Origin: DASUKM01 sp036278735
GTDB lineage: Bacteria > Acidobacteriota > Vicinamibacteria > Vicinamibacterales > 2-12-FULL-66-21
Assembly: GCA_036278735.1 (NCBI GenBank)
Contig: DASUKM010000013.1
Location: forward strand, 1 to 45,835
DNA length: 45,835 nucleotides
Reading direction: 5' to 3'
The notes below the pieces were generated by a model. It saw nothing but the letters and a program-made list of their open reading frames with translations, was not told where the DNA came from and did not search any database. A program made the position numbers and the translations under genes. This document shows positions 31,292 to 39,165 of this stretch, one piece after another. Positions within the stretch are counted from its first letter, which is position 1; every line of letters begins with the position of its first letter.

Positions 31292-32571
31292 CGAGCGTCC
31301 TCCCCCCGAGTTAGACGAGAGACGCGGCGCCTTCGGAACAGAAAACCGAGCACGGCGGCCGCCACCAGCGACCACGCGAGGAGGTCGAGCACGGCCGGGA
31401 ACCCGCCGCCGCGCGCCCGAACGGAGCCGATGGCCCATGGACCGACGAAGCCGCCCATGTTGCCGATGGAGTTGATCAGCGCGAGGCCGCCCGCCGCCGC
31501 CGGGCCGGTCAGGAATCCCGCGGGCACGCTCCAGAAGGGGCCAAACGCGCCCCAGACGCCGACGGCGGCGGCCGACAGCGCGACGAGCGAGAGGACGGGA
31601 TCGGTCAGTCGCGCCGCGGCGAAGAACCCGCCGGCCGCCACCAGCGACGACACCGCAATCACCGCCCCGTGATTGCCGTTCCGGTCCGACCACCGGCCGA
31701 TCGCCACCATCGCGATCGCCGCGGCGGCATAGGGAATCGTCGAGAGGATCGCGACGGTCGTGTTCGAGGCGCCCGACAGCGACTGCAGGATCTGCGGCAG
31801 CCAGAAACTGATGCCGTACAGACCCACCACGAGCGTGAAATACAGCAGGCCGAGCAGCCACACGCGCGGGCTGCGCAGCGCCGCGCCGGCCGACGCGTGC
31901 CCCCGCGCGGCCGCGGCCGCCGCGTCTTCGGCAAGGCGCGCTTCGAGCCACGCGCGCTCGTCGGCCTCGAGCCAGCGCGCATCGCGCGGACGCTCCGGCA
32001 GCCAGCGCAGTACGGCGAAACCGAGCCCGATCGCGGGAAGACCCTCGCACAGGAACAGCCACTGCCAGCCGGCGAGGCCGCCCACGCCGTCAACCGCGAG
32101 GAGCGCCCCGGAGATCGGTCCGCCGATGACCCCGGCCAGCGCCGTGGCCGTCATGAAGAGCGCGACCGCGCGCGCCCGTTCGGCCGCCGGAAACCAGCGC
32201 GTGAGATAGAGGATGATCCCCGGAAAGAACCCCGCTTCGGCGGCGCCGAGCAGGAAGCGCAGCACGTAAAAGCTGTGCGCCCCGCGCACGAACAGCGTCG
32301 CCGACGAGACGATCCCCCACGAGATCATGATCCGCGCCGTCCACAGACGTACACCGACGCGATCGAGGATCAGGTTGCTCGGCACCTCGAAGATCACGTA
32401 CGACACGAAAAAGATCCCCGCGCCGAATCCATACACGTCCGGCCCGAAGCCGAGCGACCGGTTCATCTGCAGCGCGGCAAACCCGACGTTGATGCGATCG
32501 AGATACGAGACGATGTACAGCAGGAAGAGGAAGGGGATCAGCCGGCGCGTGATCTTCGGCAGCGGATTCAT
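31288..32571 (-). CDS. MFS transporter, anion:cation symporter type
   Basis: A 427-residue carrier with twelve predicted helices. YLDRINVGFA in the first helix and GAAEAGFFPGIILYLTRWFP in the fourth are signatures of the ACS subfamily, which takes up organic acids such as tartrate, galactonate or hexuronates with protons. The substrate is not fixed. I chose the ATG at 32571 because it precedes the first helix directly. It is divergent from the amidase (78 bp) and coupled by overlap to the ABC ATPase. Confidence 0.92.
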   Translation of the reverse strand: MNPLPKITRRLIPFLFLLYIVSYLDRINVGFAALQMNRSLGFGPDVYGFGAGIFFVSYVIFEVPSNLILDRVGVRLWTARIMISWGIVSSATLFVRGAHSFYVLRFLLGAAEAGFFPGIILYLTRWFPAAERARAVALFMTATALAGVIGGPISGALLAVDGVGGLAGWQWLFLCEGLPAIGLGFAVLRWLPERPRDARWLEADERAWLEARLAEDAAAAAARGHASAGAALRSPRVWLLGLLYFTLVVGLYGISFWLPQILQSLSGASNTTVAILSTIPYAAAAIAMVAIGRWSDRNGNHGAVIAVSSLVAAGGFFAAARLTDPVLSLVALSAAAVGVWGAFGPFWSVPAGFLTGPAAAGGLALINSIGNMGGFVGPWAIGSVRARGGGFPAVLDLLAWSLVAAAVLGFLFRRRRVSRLTRGEDAR

Positions 32572-32615
32572 CTGGCGACACGATATCTGATCCGCGGCAG
32601 CGCCGCCTCCTGCGC

Positions 32616-32621
32616 TAGAAT
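32616..32621 (+). promoter_or_regulatory. Candidate -10 box for the amidase
   Basis: TAGAAT lies 28 bp before the ATG at 32650, with GAGG as a possible ribosome site between them. No -35 hexamer is obvious. Confidence 0.35.
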
Positions 32622-32649
32622 CGGCCGCGCCATCCATCGAGGTTTCATC

Positions 32650-34371
32650 ATGAAGCGATCGCTCGTCGTCCTGGCCGCTTTGGCCCTGCTTGCGTTCCCC
32701 ATTCGTGCGCAGCGCGCGCGAAACACCCGCACCTCGACGCCGTTCTCGATCTTCGAGGCCAGCATCCCCGAGATGCAGGCGGCGATGAAGGCGGGACGCA
32801 CCTCGTCACACGCCATCGTCCAGCAGTACCTCACGCGGATTGCGTTCTATGAAGACGAGCTGAACGCGGCGATCACCATCAATCCGAAGGCGCTCGAGGA
32901 GGCCGACGCGCGCGACCGCGAGCGCGCGCAGGGCCGCGTGCGGGGGCCGCTGCAGGGGATTCCGATCGCGCTGAAAGACAACGTCCAGACCACCGGCATG
33001 CCGACGACGGGCGGCGCGCTCGCCTTCGACGGCCTCGTGCCTCCCTACGAAGCGACGCTCGCGAAAAACCTCGAGGCGGCGGGAGCGATCATCATCGCGA
33101 AGACCGGCATGACGGAACTCGCCAACTGGGTGTCGAGCCGGATGCCGAGCGACTACAACGGCCTGAAGGGTTACGGCATGAATCCGTACGACCCGCGGCG
33201 CGATCCGCGCGAGGCGACCTTCGACGGGCGCCCCGCGATGCAGACCGGCGGCTCGAGTTCAGGCATCGGGACCTCGGCGAACTTCTGGGCCGGCAACGTC
33301 GGTACGGAGACCTCCGGCTCGATCCTCAGCCCGTCCAACCAGACGATGCTCGCGGCGGTGAAGCCGACGGTCGGCCGGGTGAGCCGCTACGGCGTGATCC
33401 CGATCACGGCCGATCAGGACACGCCCGGACCGATGGCCAAACACGTGAGCGACGTCGCGATCATGCTCGGCGCGCTCGAAGGCCGTTCGCCCGACCCGAA
33501 CGATCCGGCCACCTCGCGCTGCGAGCGTCCGGCCGACGGCGATTACACGCAATTCCTGAAGGCGGACGGACTGCGCGGCGCGCGCATCGGGATTCCGCGC
33601 GCATCGTTCTACGATCGTGTGACGCTGCCCGGCTCGGATCGGCCGCGCGGCGGCCTGAATCCGGATCAGGCGAAGGTCATGGCGGACGCCATCGAGGTGT
33701 TGAAGGCTCAGGGCGCCATCATCGTCGACCCGGCCAACATCCCGAGCGTCGTCGAGAAGGATCCGGCGAAGAATTTCCTGCTCTGGGGCATCTGCTCGGG
33801 CGAGGGAGACGCGAAGGGCAAGGACGAGGACTGCTCGGTCGATCTGAAATACGGGATGAAGCGGGATTTCAACGCGTGGCTGAAGTCGCTCGGCCCCGCC
33901 GCCCCCGTGAAATCGCTCACCGAGCTGCGCGAGTGGAACACGAAGCACGAGAAGGCGGGCGCCATCGAGTACGGCCAGTCGCAGCTCGACATCTCCGACG
34001 AGATGGACGTCGACAAGGATCGCGCGCGCTACGAGCACGACCGCGCGAAGGACATCGAGCTGGCGGGCACGCACGGCATCGACGAGGTGATGAAGGCGGA
34101 CCACCTCGACGCGCTGCTGTTTCCCGGACCGAGCGGCGCCGCCATCGCGGCGCGTCCGGGGTATCCGACCGTGATCGTGCCGTTCGGGTTCGTTCCCAAC
34201 GCGCCGTCCGGGGGACGCGGCGAGCCGTTTCCGCCCGGGTTCGACCCGAAGCCGCAGCCCTTCGGCGTCAGCTTCACGGGCATGGCGTGCAGCGAGCCGA
34301 CACTGCTGAAGCTCGCCTACGGCTTCGAGCAGGCCACGCACAAGCGCGTCCCGCCGCCGGGCCTGCGCTAG
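32650..34371 (+). CDS. Exported amidase (amidase signature family)
   Basis: A 573-residue enzyme with a cleavable signal peptide (about residues 1-20). The Ser-Ser-Lys catalytic set of the amidase signature family is visible: K109 in ALKDNV, the cis-Ser in GGSSSG (about S203), and the nucleophile S224 in GTETSGSI. It should hydrolyse a carboxamide in the periplasm or outside the cell; the natural substrate is unknown. Length and the long insert before the C-terminus resemble secreted amidases common in acidobacteria and planctomycetes. It is divergent from an ACS-type carrier, which might import an acid it releases; that link is inference. Confidence 0.92.
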   Translation: MKRSLVVLAALALLAFPIRAQRARNTRTSTPFSIFEASIPEMQAAMKAGRTSSHAIVQQYLTRIAFYEDELNAAITINPKALEEADARDRERAQGRVRGPLQGIPIALKDNVQTTGMPTTGGALAFDGLVPPYEATLAKNLEAAGAIIIAKTGMTELANWVSSRMPSDYNGLKGYGMNPYDPRRDPREATFDGRPAMQTGGSSSGIGTSANFWAGNVGTETSGSILSPSNQTMLAAVKPTVGRVSRYGVIPITADQDTPGPMAKHVSDVAIMLGALEGRSPDPNDPATSRCERPADGDYTQFLKADGLRGARIGIPRASFYDRVTLPGSDRPRGGLNPDQAKVMADAIEVLKAQGAIIVDPANIPSVVEKDPAKNFLLWGICSGEGDAKGKDEDCSVDLKYGMKRDFNAWLKSLGPAAPVKSLTELREWNTKHEKAGAIEYGQSQLDISDEMDVDKDRARYEHDRAKDIELAGTHGIDEVMKADHLDALLFPGPSGAAIAARPGYPTVIVPFGFVPNAPSGGRGEPFPPGFDPKPQPFGVSFTGMACSEPTLLKLAYGFEQATHKRVPPPGLR

Positions 34372-34382
34372 GAGTGAAAGCT

Positions 34383-34456
34383 CCCAGCTTCCAGCTTTTG
34401 AGGAAGAACGGCCTCCTTTTGAGCTGGCAGCTGGAGGCTGGCCGCTGGCAGCTGCG
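34383..34456. repeat. CTGG-core heptamer units in inverted arrangement
   Basis: Five contiguous 7-bp units run from 34422 to 34456 (AGCTGGC, AGCTGGA, GGCTGGC, CGCTGGC, AGCTGCG). Two more in reverse orientation lie at 34383-34396 (reading AGCTGGA, AGCTGGG on the minus strand). The two sets can pair into a hairpin around a GAGG/CCTC inner stem. It lies between the amidase stop and the cytochrome promoter. Confidence 0.75.
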
Positions 34457-34464
34457 CATGCACT

Positions 34465-34470
34465 TATAAT
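34465..34470 (+). promoter_or_regulatory. Consensus -10 box for the diheme cytochrome gene
   Basis: TATAAT, a perfect consensus, 43 bp before the GTG at 34514. No TTGACA-like box is at the usual distance; that position lies inside the heptamer array. Confidence 0.5.
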
Positions 34471-34513
34471 TTGTGCGGTCCGTGATTGTCGACGGACCGA
34501 TAAGGAGACTCGC

Positions 34514-35761
34514 GTGAACGGACGTACCTGGGCTCGGGCCGCCGTGGCCTCGACGACTCTCATCTTCACTGTCTGCCTGGGCGCGGGGATCGCCGCCCGG
34601 ACGCCGCAAATACCGGCGCAGCCCGCCGCGACCGCCGCGCAGGCGCCGGCGGCACAGACCGCTGCCGAGAAATTCAAGAACATCCAGGTCCTCAAAGACA
34701 TTCCCGCCGATCAATTGCCGGATGCGATGCAGTATGTGGCGGCGTCCCTGGGCGTGCAGTGCAACTTCTGTCATGTGCTCGGGCCGCAGGGAGGCTTCGA
34801 CAAGGACGACAAGCCGACCAAGAAAACCGCGCGCACGATGATGCTCATGGTCCAGGACATCAACACGCGTCATTTCGACGGCACGCAGCGCGTCAGCTGT
34901 GCGAGCTGCCATCATGGCCACGCCGAGCCGGACGCCGCGCCGCCGCTCGCGACCGAATTCACGCCCGACGAAGTAGCCGCGGCGCAAGCACGGAGGCGCG
35001 AGGCGCCGCAAGAGGCACCGCGCGGTGCGGGCCAGCCCGGCCAGCAGGCCGGTCAGCCGCAGCGGCCGCCGCGTCCTACCGAAACCGTGGACGGCATCGT
35101 CGCCAAGTACGTCCAGGCACTCGGCGGTCATGACGCGCTGGCCAGCGTGAAGACGCGCGTCATGACGGGCACCGTGACGACGAGAGACCTGCAGACTGAA
35201 CCGCTGACCGTTCAGGAGATGTCCCCCTCTTCGTACCGGATCGAGACAACCAGCGCGCGCGGGCCGATGGTGCGCGCCTATAACGGGACGGCGGCGTGGA
35301 CGCAGACGGGGGACCGCAATCGAGAGCTGGAAGGGCTGCAACTCGCGCAGCTCTCGCGCGCGAGCGAACTCGGCCTGCCGCTGAACATCAAGGATCGGTA
35401 TACCAATCTGCGCGTGGCCTCGCGCTATGGGAATGTCGACGGCAAGCCGACGGTGGTGCTCGTCGGCACCTCATCGCCTCGGGTCACCGAACAGCTCCAG
35501 TTCGACCGCGAGTCGGGCCTGTTGCTCCGCCGATCGATTGCCACGCGCACGCCGCTCGGCCGGCTGCCCGAGCAGTTCGATTATCGCGACTACCGCGCCG
35601 TCAACGGCGTGAAGGTGCCCTTCGAGGTCCGGTACGCCACCTGGAGCACGGTGCAGACCGAGAAGTTCACGGACGTGAAGATCAACGCGCCGGTGGACGA
35701 GGCACTCTTTACGAAACCGGGCGGCACGGGCTCTGCATCCCCCTCCGGGGGAGGCAGATGA
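34514..35761 (+). CDS. Diheme c-type cytochrome (reaction-centre subunit type) fused to beta-rich domain
   Basis: A 415-residue exported protein. A signal peptide or anchor (about 8-28) is followed by a domain resembling the photosynthetic reaction-centre cytochrome c subunit, with two heme sites: CNFCH (C83-H87) and CASCH (C129-H133), and candidate Met ligands in MMLMV. An Ala/Pro/Gln-rich linker (about 140-188) leads to a C-terminal domain of about 220 residues that resembles lipoprotein-sorting/LolA-like beta folds (LGGHDALASVKTRVMTG at its start). No photosynthesis genes are present; such cytochromes are common in non-phototrophic acidobacteria. The GTG start has AAGGAG at 34502-34507. 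Confidence 0.85.
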   Translation: MNGRTWARAAVASTTLIFTVCLGAGIAARTPQIPAQPAATAAQAPAAQTAAEKFKNIQVLKDIPADQLPDAMQYVAASLGVQCNFCHVLGPQGGFDKDDKPTKKTARTMMLMVQDINTRHFDGTQRVSCASCHHGHAEPDAAPPLATEFTPDEVAAAQARRREAPQEAPRGAGQPGQQAGQPQRPPRPTETVDGIVAKYVQALGGHDALASVKTRVMTGTVTTRDLQTEPLTVQEMSPSSYRIETTSARGPMVRAYNGTAAWTQTGDRNRELEGLQLAQLSRASELGLPLNIKDRYTNLRVASRYGNVDGKPTVVLVGTSSPRVTEQLQFDRESGLLLRRSIATRTPLGRLPEQFDYRDYRAVNGVKVPFEVRYATWSTVQTEKFTDVKINAPVDEALFTKPGGTGSASPSGGGR

Positions 35762-35764
35762 CCC

Positions 35765-35926
35765 ATGCCAGACGATCGCCAGAGCGATTCCGACCGGAGC
35801 CCTTCGCGCGAGGACCGCTCGCCTGAGGCCGACCCGCAGCCGAGGCCGGAGGAGCGGGGCTACGAGGCCGAGCCGGACACGCCGGCCGATCAGTTGTCGT
35901 CGGGGCGCGAACGCTTGTTCGAATAG
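35765..35926 (+). CDS. Small charged ORF, 53 residues
   Basis: An ATG-started frame between the cytochrome stop (3 nt before) and the phosphoribosyltransferase ATG (2 nt after), with GGAGG at 35750-35754. The product is hydrophilic, rich in Asp, Glu, Arg, Ser and Pro, with no Cys or membrane segment. I recognise no family. The tight fit between two genes and the ribosome site support translation; low complexity argues for caution. Confidence 0.5.
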   Translation: MPDDRQSDSDRSPSREDRSPEADPQPRPEERGYEAEPDTPADQLSSGRERLFE

Positions 35927-35928
35927 CC

Positions 35929-36591
35929 ATGATGGACGACGTGTTTGCCGATCGCCGTGATGCGGGACGCCGGCTGGGCGCCGCGCTGCAGCGCGACGCC
36001 GCCATCGACGGCGCCGCGGCGATCGTGCTCGCGCTGCCGCGCGGCGGCATCCCCGTCGGATACGAGGTCGCGTCCGCGCTGGGCGCGCCGCTCGCGGCGT
36101 TCGTGGTGCGAAAGCTCGGTGTGCCGTGGCATCCCGAGCTGGCGATGGGCGCCATCGCTTCCGGCGGCGTCCGCGTCCTCAACGAGGACGTCGTTCGGCA
36201 TCTGAGCATTCCGGACGAAGCGGTCGCGCGCGTGGCCGAGCGGGAAGGGCAGGAACTGACGCGTCGCGAGCAGCAATACAACGGCAGCCGTCCACTGCCC
36301 CCGCTCGCGGGACGCGACGTCGTGCTCGTCGACGACGGGCTCGCGACCGGATCGACGATGAAGGCGGCCGTGCAGGCCGTGCGCCAATATCGACCTGCGC
36401 GCGTCGTGGTGGCCGTGCCCGTCGGCGCCCCGGACACGTGCGCGGAGCTGGCGCGCGAGGCGGATCACGTCGTGTGCCTCCAGCAGCCGGCCGCCTTCAG
36501 TGCCGTGGGCCTTTGGTACGAGGACTTCCGTCAGACGACCGACGAGGAAGTGCGCGACCTGCTCGACGCCGCCGCTCAATCTCACGCGTGA
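35929..36591 (+). CDS. Phosphoribosyltransferase family protein
   Basis: A 220-residue protein of the type I phosphoribosyltransferase fold. The PRPP-binding loop VVLVDDGLATGST is at about 131-143 and an early ALPRGGIPVGYEVA segment matches the family. These stand-alone proteins are often found near hydrolases or erythromycin-esterase-like genes, and their base substrate is unknown. Two tandem ATGs begin the gene. The upstream tiny ORF leaves 2 nt, suggesting coupled translation. Confidence 0.9.
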   Translation: MMDDVFADRRDAGRRLGAALQRDAAIDGAAAIVLALPRGGIPVGYEVASALGAPLAAFVVRKLGVPWHPELAMGAIASGGVRVLNEDVVRHLSIPDEAVARVAEREGQELTRREQQYNGSRPLPPLAGRDVVLVDDGLATGSTMKAAVQAVRQYRPARVVVAVPVGAPDTCAELAREADHVVCLQQPAAFSAVGLWYEDFRQTTDEEVRDLLDAAAQSHA

Positions 36592-36615
36592 GCCATCATC
36601 ATCTGATGCGGGTGA

Positions 36616-36638
36616 GGCCAGGGCATAAAGCTCTGACC
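36616..36638. repeat. REP-like hairpin after the phosphoribosyltransferase
   Basis: An imperfect 9-bp stem, GGCCAGGGC with GCTCTGACC, around an ATAAA loop. The CTGACC stem end matches the hairpins at 22566 and 43051. It could end transcription of the gene stopping at 36591. Confidence 0.5.
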
Positions 36639-36733
36639 CACATGCCGTCGCGCCGGCCCCCGCCTCCCGCATCTCGCCCCCGCCTACCGCCGAGCCGGCC
36701 TTCCGGCATGATTTCCGCAACACCTGATCGGCA

Positions 36734-36753
36734 CCGGCCCATGGCTGGGCCGG
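36734..36753 (+). other. Short hairpin upstream of the M48 gene
   Basis: An 8-bp perfect stem, CCGGCCCA and TGGGCCGG, with a TGGC loop, ending 25 bp before the TTG start. It may end upstream transcription or shape the leader. The rest of the 187-bp gap shows only the hairpin at 36616. Confidence 0.45.
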
Positions 36754-36778
36754 ACGGATTCATGAGGGGGAGGAGCCG

Positions 36779-38200
36779 TTGAAGAAGATGGAGGCGCGAG
36801 TGCGCCGCACACGAGCGGGGGCCGCGGTACTGGCGCTGGTCCTGGCCGTCCCGGTGCTCGCCGGGCAGGCGCAGATTACCCCGCCGCCCAACAAGTACAC
36901 GCCGGCGCAGGACGTCCAGATCGGCGAAAAGGCCGCGGCCGAGGTGGAGCAGCAGTTGCCGATTCTCCACAACGACGCGATTACGGCCTATGTCGCGGGA
37001 GTCGGGGAGCGGCTGGTCGCCGCGATCCCGGCGCCGCTGCGCCATCCGGAGTTCCACTACACGTTTCAGGTGGTCGACGTCAGCGAGATCAACGCGTTTG
37101 CGCTGCCGGGCGGGCCGATGTTCATCAACCGCGGAATGATCGAGAAGGCGCACACGGAGGGAGAGATCGCGGGCGTCATGGCCCACGAGATGAGCCATGT
37201 CGTGCTGCGGCACGGCACCGCGCAGGCGACCAAGGCGACGAAGTACGAGGTCGGGCAGGTGCTGGGGGCCGTCGTGGGGGCCATCATCGGCGGCAACGTG
37301 GGAAACGTGGTGGCGCAGGGGACGCAGTTCGGGCTGGGGGCCGCCTTTCTGCGGTTCAGCCGCGAAGACGAGAAGCAGGCGGACCTGCTCGGCACCCACA
37401 TCATGGCGCGCGCCGGCTACGATCCGCGCGATATGGCGAACGTCTTCAAGACGATCGAACAGGAGAGCGGGCCGGGCGGTCCGCAGTGGCTGAGCGATCA
37501 TCCGAACCCGGGCGACCGGTACGAGTACATCAACGAGGAAGCCAATCTGCTGCACGTCGATGCGACCAACGAGGTGCACGACACGGCGCAGTTCGAACAG
37601 GTGCAGGCGAAGCTCGAGGCGATGCCGCCGGCGCCGACGACCGAACAGGCGACGCGCAACGCCGCGGCCCGTGGCGCTTCCGGAGAAGGCACCAGCGCGG
37701 CAGGCCTCGGCCGCGTCGCCGCCCCATCGAAGACGTGGAAGACGTACAACGAAGGGGACGTGTTCCAGGTGGCGGTCCCGTCGAACTGGCGGGAGCTGCC
37801 TGGCAACAACTCGGTGACGTTCGCGCCCGAAGGCGGATACGGCACCGCCGGACAGAGCGGCGTCTTCACGCACGGCGTGCAGATCGGCATCGCGCGCAAC
37901 GAGAACGACGACCTGGAGACGGCCACCGGTGAGCTGATTCAGTCGCTGGCGCGGACCAACCCGCGCCTGAGCCGGGCCGGCGATCCGGCGCAGACCTCGA
38001 TCGGCGGCGTCACCGCGCTGCGAACCACGCTGGCGAACGTGTCGGACGCCACGGGCGAGCAGGAACAGATCGCGCTGTTCACGGCCGGGTTGAGCGACGG
38101 CAGCCTCTTTTACGTGATTGGCGTCGCGCCGCGAAGCCAGTTCGCCCGCTACACGACGGTCTTCGACCGCGTCGCCCAGTCGATCCACTTCACGCGATGA
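36779..38200 (+). CDS. Exported M48-family zinc metallopeptidase
   Basis: A 473-residue exported protein. After a signal peptide (about 1-30) lies an M48 domain with the zinc motif HEMSH (H136, E137, H140) and the third ligand Glu in SREDEKQAD (about E196). Two hydrophobic stretches at about 158-190 could touch the membrane. The family includes BepA/YfgC-like periplasmic proteases that clear misassembled outer-membrane proteins. The C-terminal part (about 300-473) is a separate PsbP/DUF-like module without known function. The TTG at 36779 has GGAGGAG just upstream; an ATG at 36788 is the alternative. Confidence 0.9.
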   Translation: MKKMEARVRRTRAGAAVLALVLAVPVLAGQAQITPPPNKYTPAQDVQIGEKAAAEVEQQLPILHNDAITAYVAGVGERLVAAIPAPLRHPEFHYTFQVVDVSEINAFALPGGPMFINRGMIEKAHTEGEIAGVMAHEMSHVVLRHGTAQATKATKYEVGQVLGAVVGAIIGGNVGNVVAQGTQFGLGAAFLRFSREDEKQADLLGTHIMARAGYDPRDMANVFKTIEQESGPGGPQWLSDHPNPGDRYEYINEEANLLHVDATNEVHDTAQFEQVQAKLEAMPPAPTTEQATRNAAARGASGEGTSAAGLGRVAAPSKTWKTYNEGDVFQVAVPSNWRELPGNNSVTFAPEGGYGTAGQSGVFTHGVQIGIARNENDDLETATGELIQSLARTNPRLSRAGDPAQTSIGGVTALRTTLANVSDATGEQEQIALFTAGLSDGSLFYVIGVAPRSQFARYTTVFDRVAQSIHFTR

Positions 38201-38206
38201 ACGCCG

Positions 38207-38229
38207 GACGGGAGGCCCGACCTCCCGTC
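38207..38229 (+). terminator. Terminator-like hairpin after the M48 gene
   Basis: A 9-bp perfect stem, GACGGGAGG and CCTCCCGTC, with a CCCGA loop, starting 7 bp after the stop. It separates the peptidase from the ABC exporter genes; no U tract is seen. Confidence 0.6.
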
Positions 38230-38256
38230 GCGTCAGCGTGATAGGCTCTTGCACGC

Positions 38257-39165
38257 ATGAGCGAGAGCACCATCCTCGCCTTCGTCGGGCTGTCGAAGAG
38301 CTACGGCCAGACGTCCGCGCTCAGGAACGTCGGGTTCGACGTGCCGGCCGGAGAGATTTTCGGACTGCTCGGTCCGAACGGCGCCGGCAAGAGCACGTTG
38401 ATCCGGATCCTCATGGACATCATCCGTCCGGATGCCGGGCAGGTGCGCGTCTTCGGCGAGCCCCGGCGCCGCGAGCATCTGGATCGAATCGGCTACCTGC
38501 CGGAGGAGCGCGGCCTCTACACGAAGCAGACGGTCCTCGACGTGATGACGTACTTCGGGACCCTCAAGGGCCTGAGCCGCGCGGATGCGCGCCGGCGCGG
38601 CGCCGAGTGGCTCGATCGCGTCGCGCTGCCGCACGTCGGCACGTGGCGGATCGACCGCCTGAGCAAGGGCATGAGCCAGAAGGTGCAGATCGCGTCGGCG
38701 CTGCTCGCCGATCCCGAACTCTGCATCCTCGACGAGCCGACAACGGGGCTGGATCCGGTGAACGTGCGGCTCGTGCAGGACCTCCTGATCGAACGGCGCC
38801 GGAATGGCCGGACGACGATCCTGTCGACGCATCACATGAACCAGGTCGAAGCGTTGTGCGACCGCGTGGCCCTCATCAATAAAGGGGCGCTCATCGTGTA
38901 CGGCGAGGTTGACGAAGTCCGCCGGCGCTACTCGCTGCCGGAGGTGCGCGTGACGGCGCCGGGCGGGATGCCGCCGCTGCCGCTCGTCGTCGGCGCGGAT
39001 CACGAAGGGGACTCGACGTGGCGGGTGCGGCTGGCCGACGGCGCGGAGCCGTCGGCGCTGCTGGCGGATATGGTCGGCCGGGGCATGGCTGTCGAGCGCT
39101 TCGAGCCGCTCCTGGCGCCGATGGAAGACATCTTCCTGCGCGTCGTCCGCGAGGAGCGGGTATGA
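38257..39165 (+). CDS. ABC-2 exporter ATP-binding protein (NatA-like)
   Basis: A 302-residue ATPase. Walker A is GPNGAGKST (39-47), the signature is LSKGMSQKVQIASAL, and Walker B is LCILDEPTTGLD, followed by the switch His in LSTHHMNQ. The LSKGM signature and the C-terminal extension of about 80 residues match NatA-type ATPases of ABC-2 exporters (sodium or drug efflux). Its stop overlaps the permease start as ATGA (39162-39165). The substrate is not known. Confidence 0.93.
   Translation: MSESTILAFVGLSKSYGQTSALRNVGFDVPAGEIFGLLGPNGAGKSTLIRILMDIIRPDAGQVRVFGEPRRREHLDRIGYLPEERGLYTKQTVLDVMTYFGTLKGLSRADARRRGAEWLDRVALPHVGTWRIDRLSKGMSQKVQIASALLADPELCILDEPTTGLDPVNVRLVQDLLIERRRNGRTTILSTHHMNQVEALCDRVALINKGALIVYGEVDEVRRRYSLPEVRVTAPGGMPPLPLVVGADHEGDSTWRVRLADGAEPSALLADMVGRGMAVERFEPLLAPMEDIFLRVVREERV

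Noticed and set aside
30551..32062. Longer 503-residue form of the ABC ATPase
   Set aside because: The extra N-terminus is out-of-frame reading of the MFS gene; GGAGG and ATG at 31291 give the normal ATPase length.
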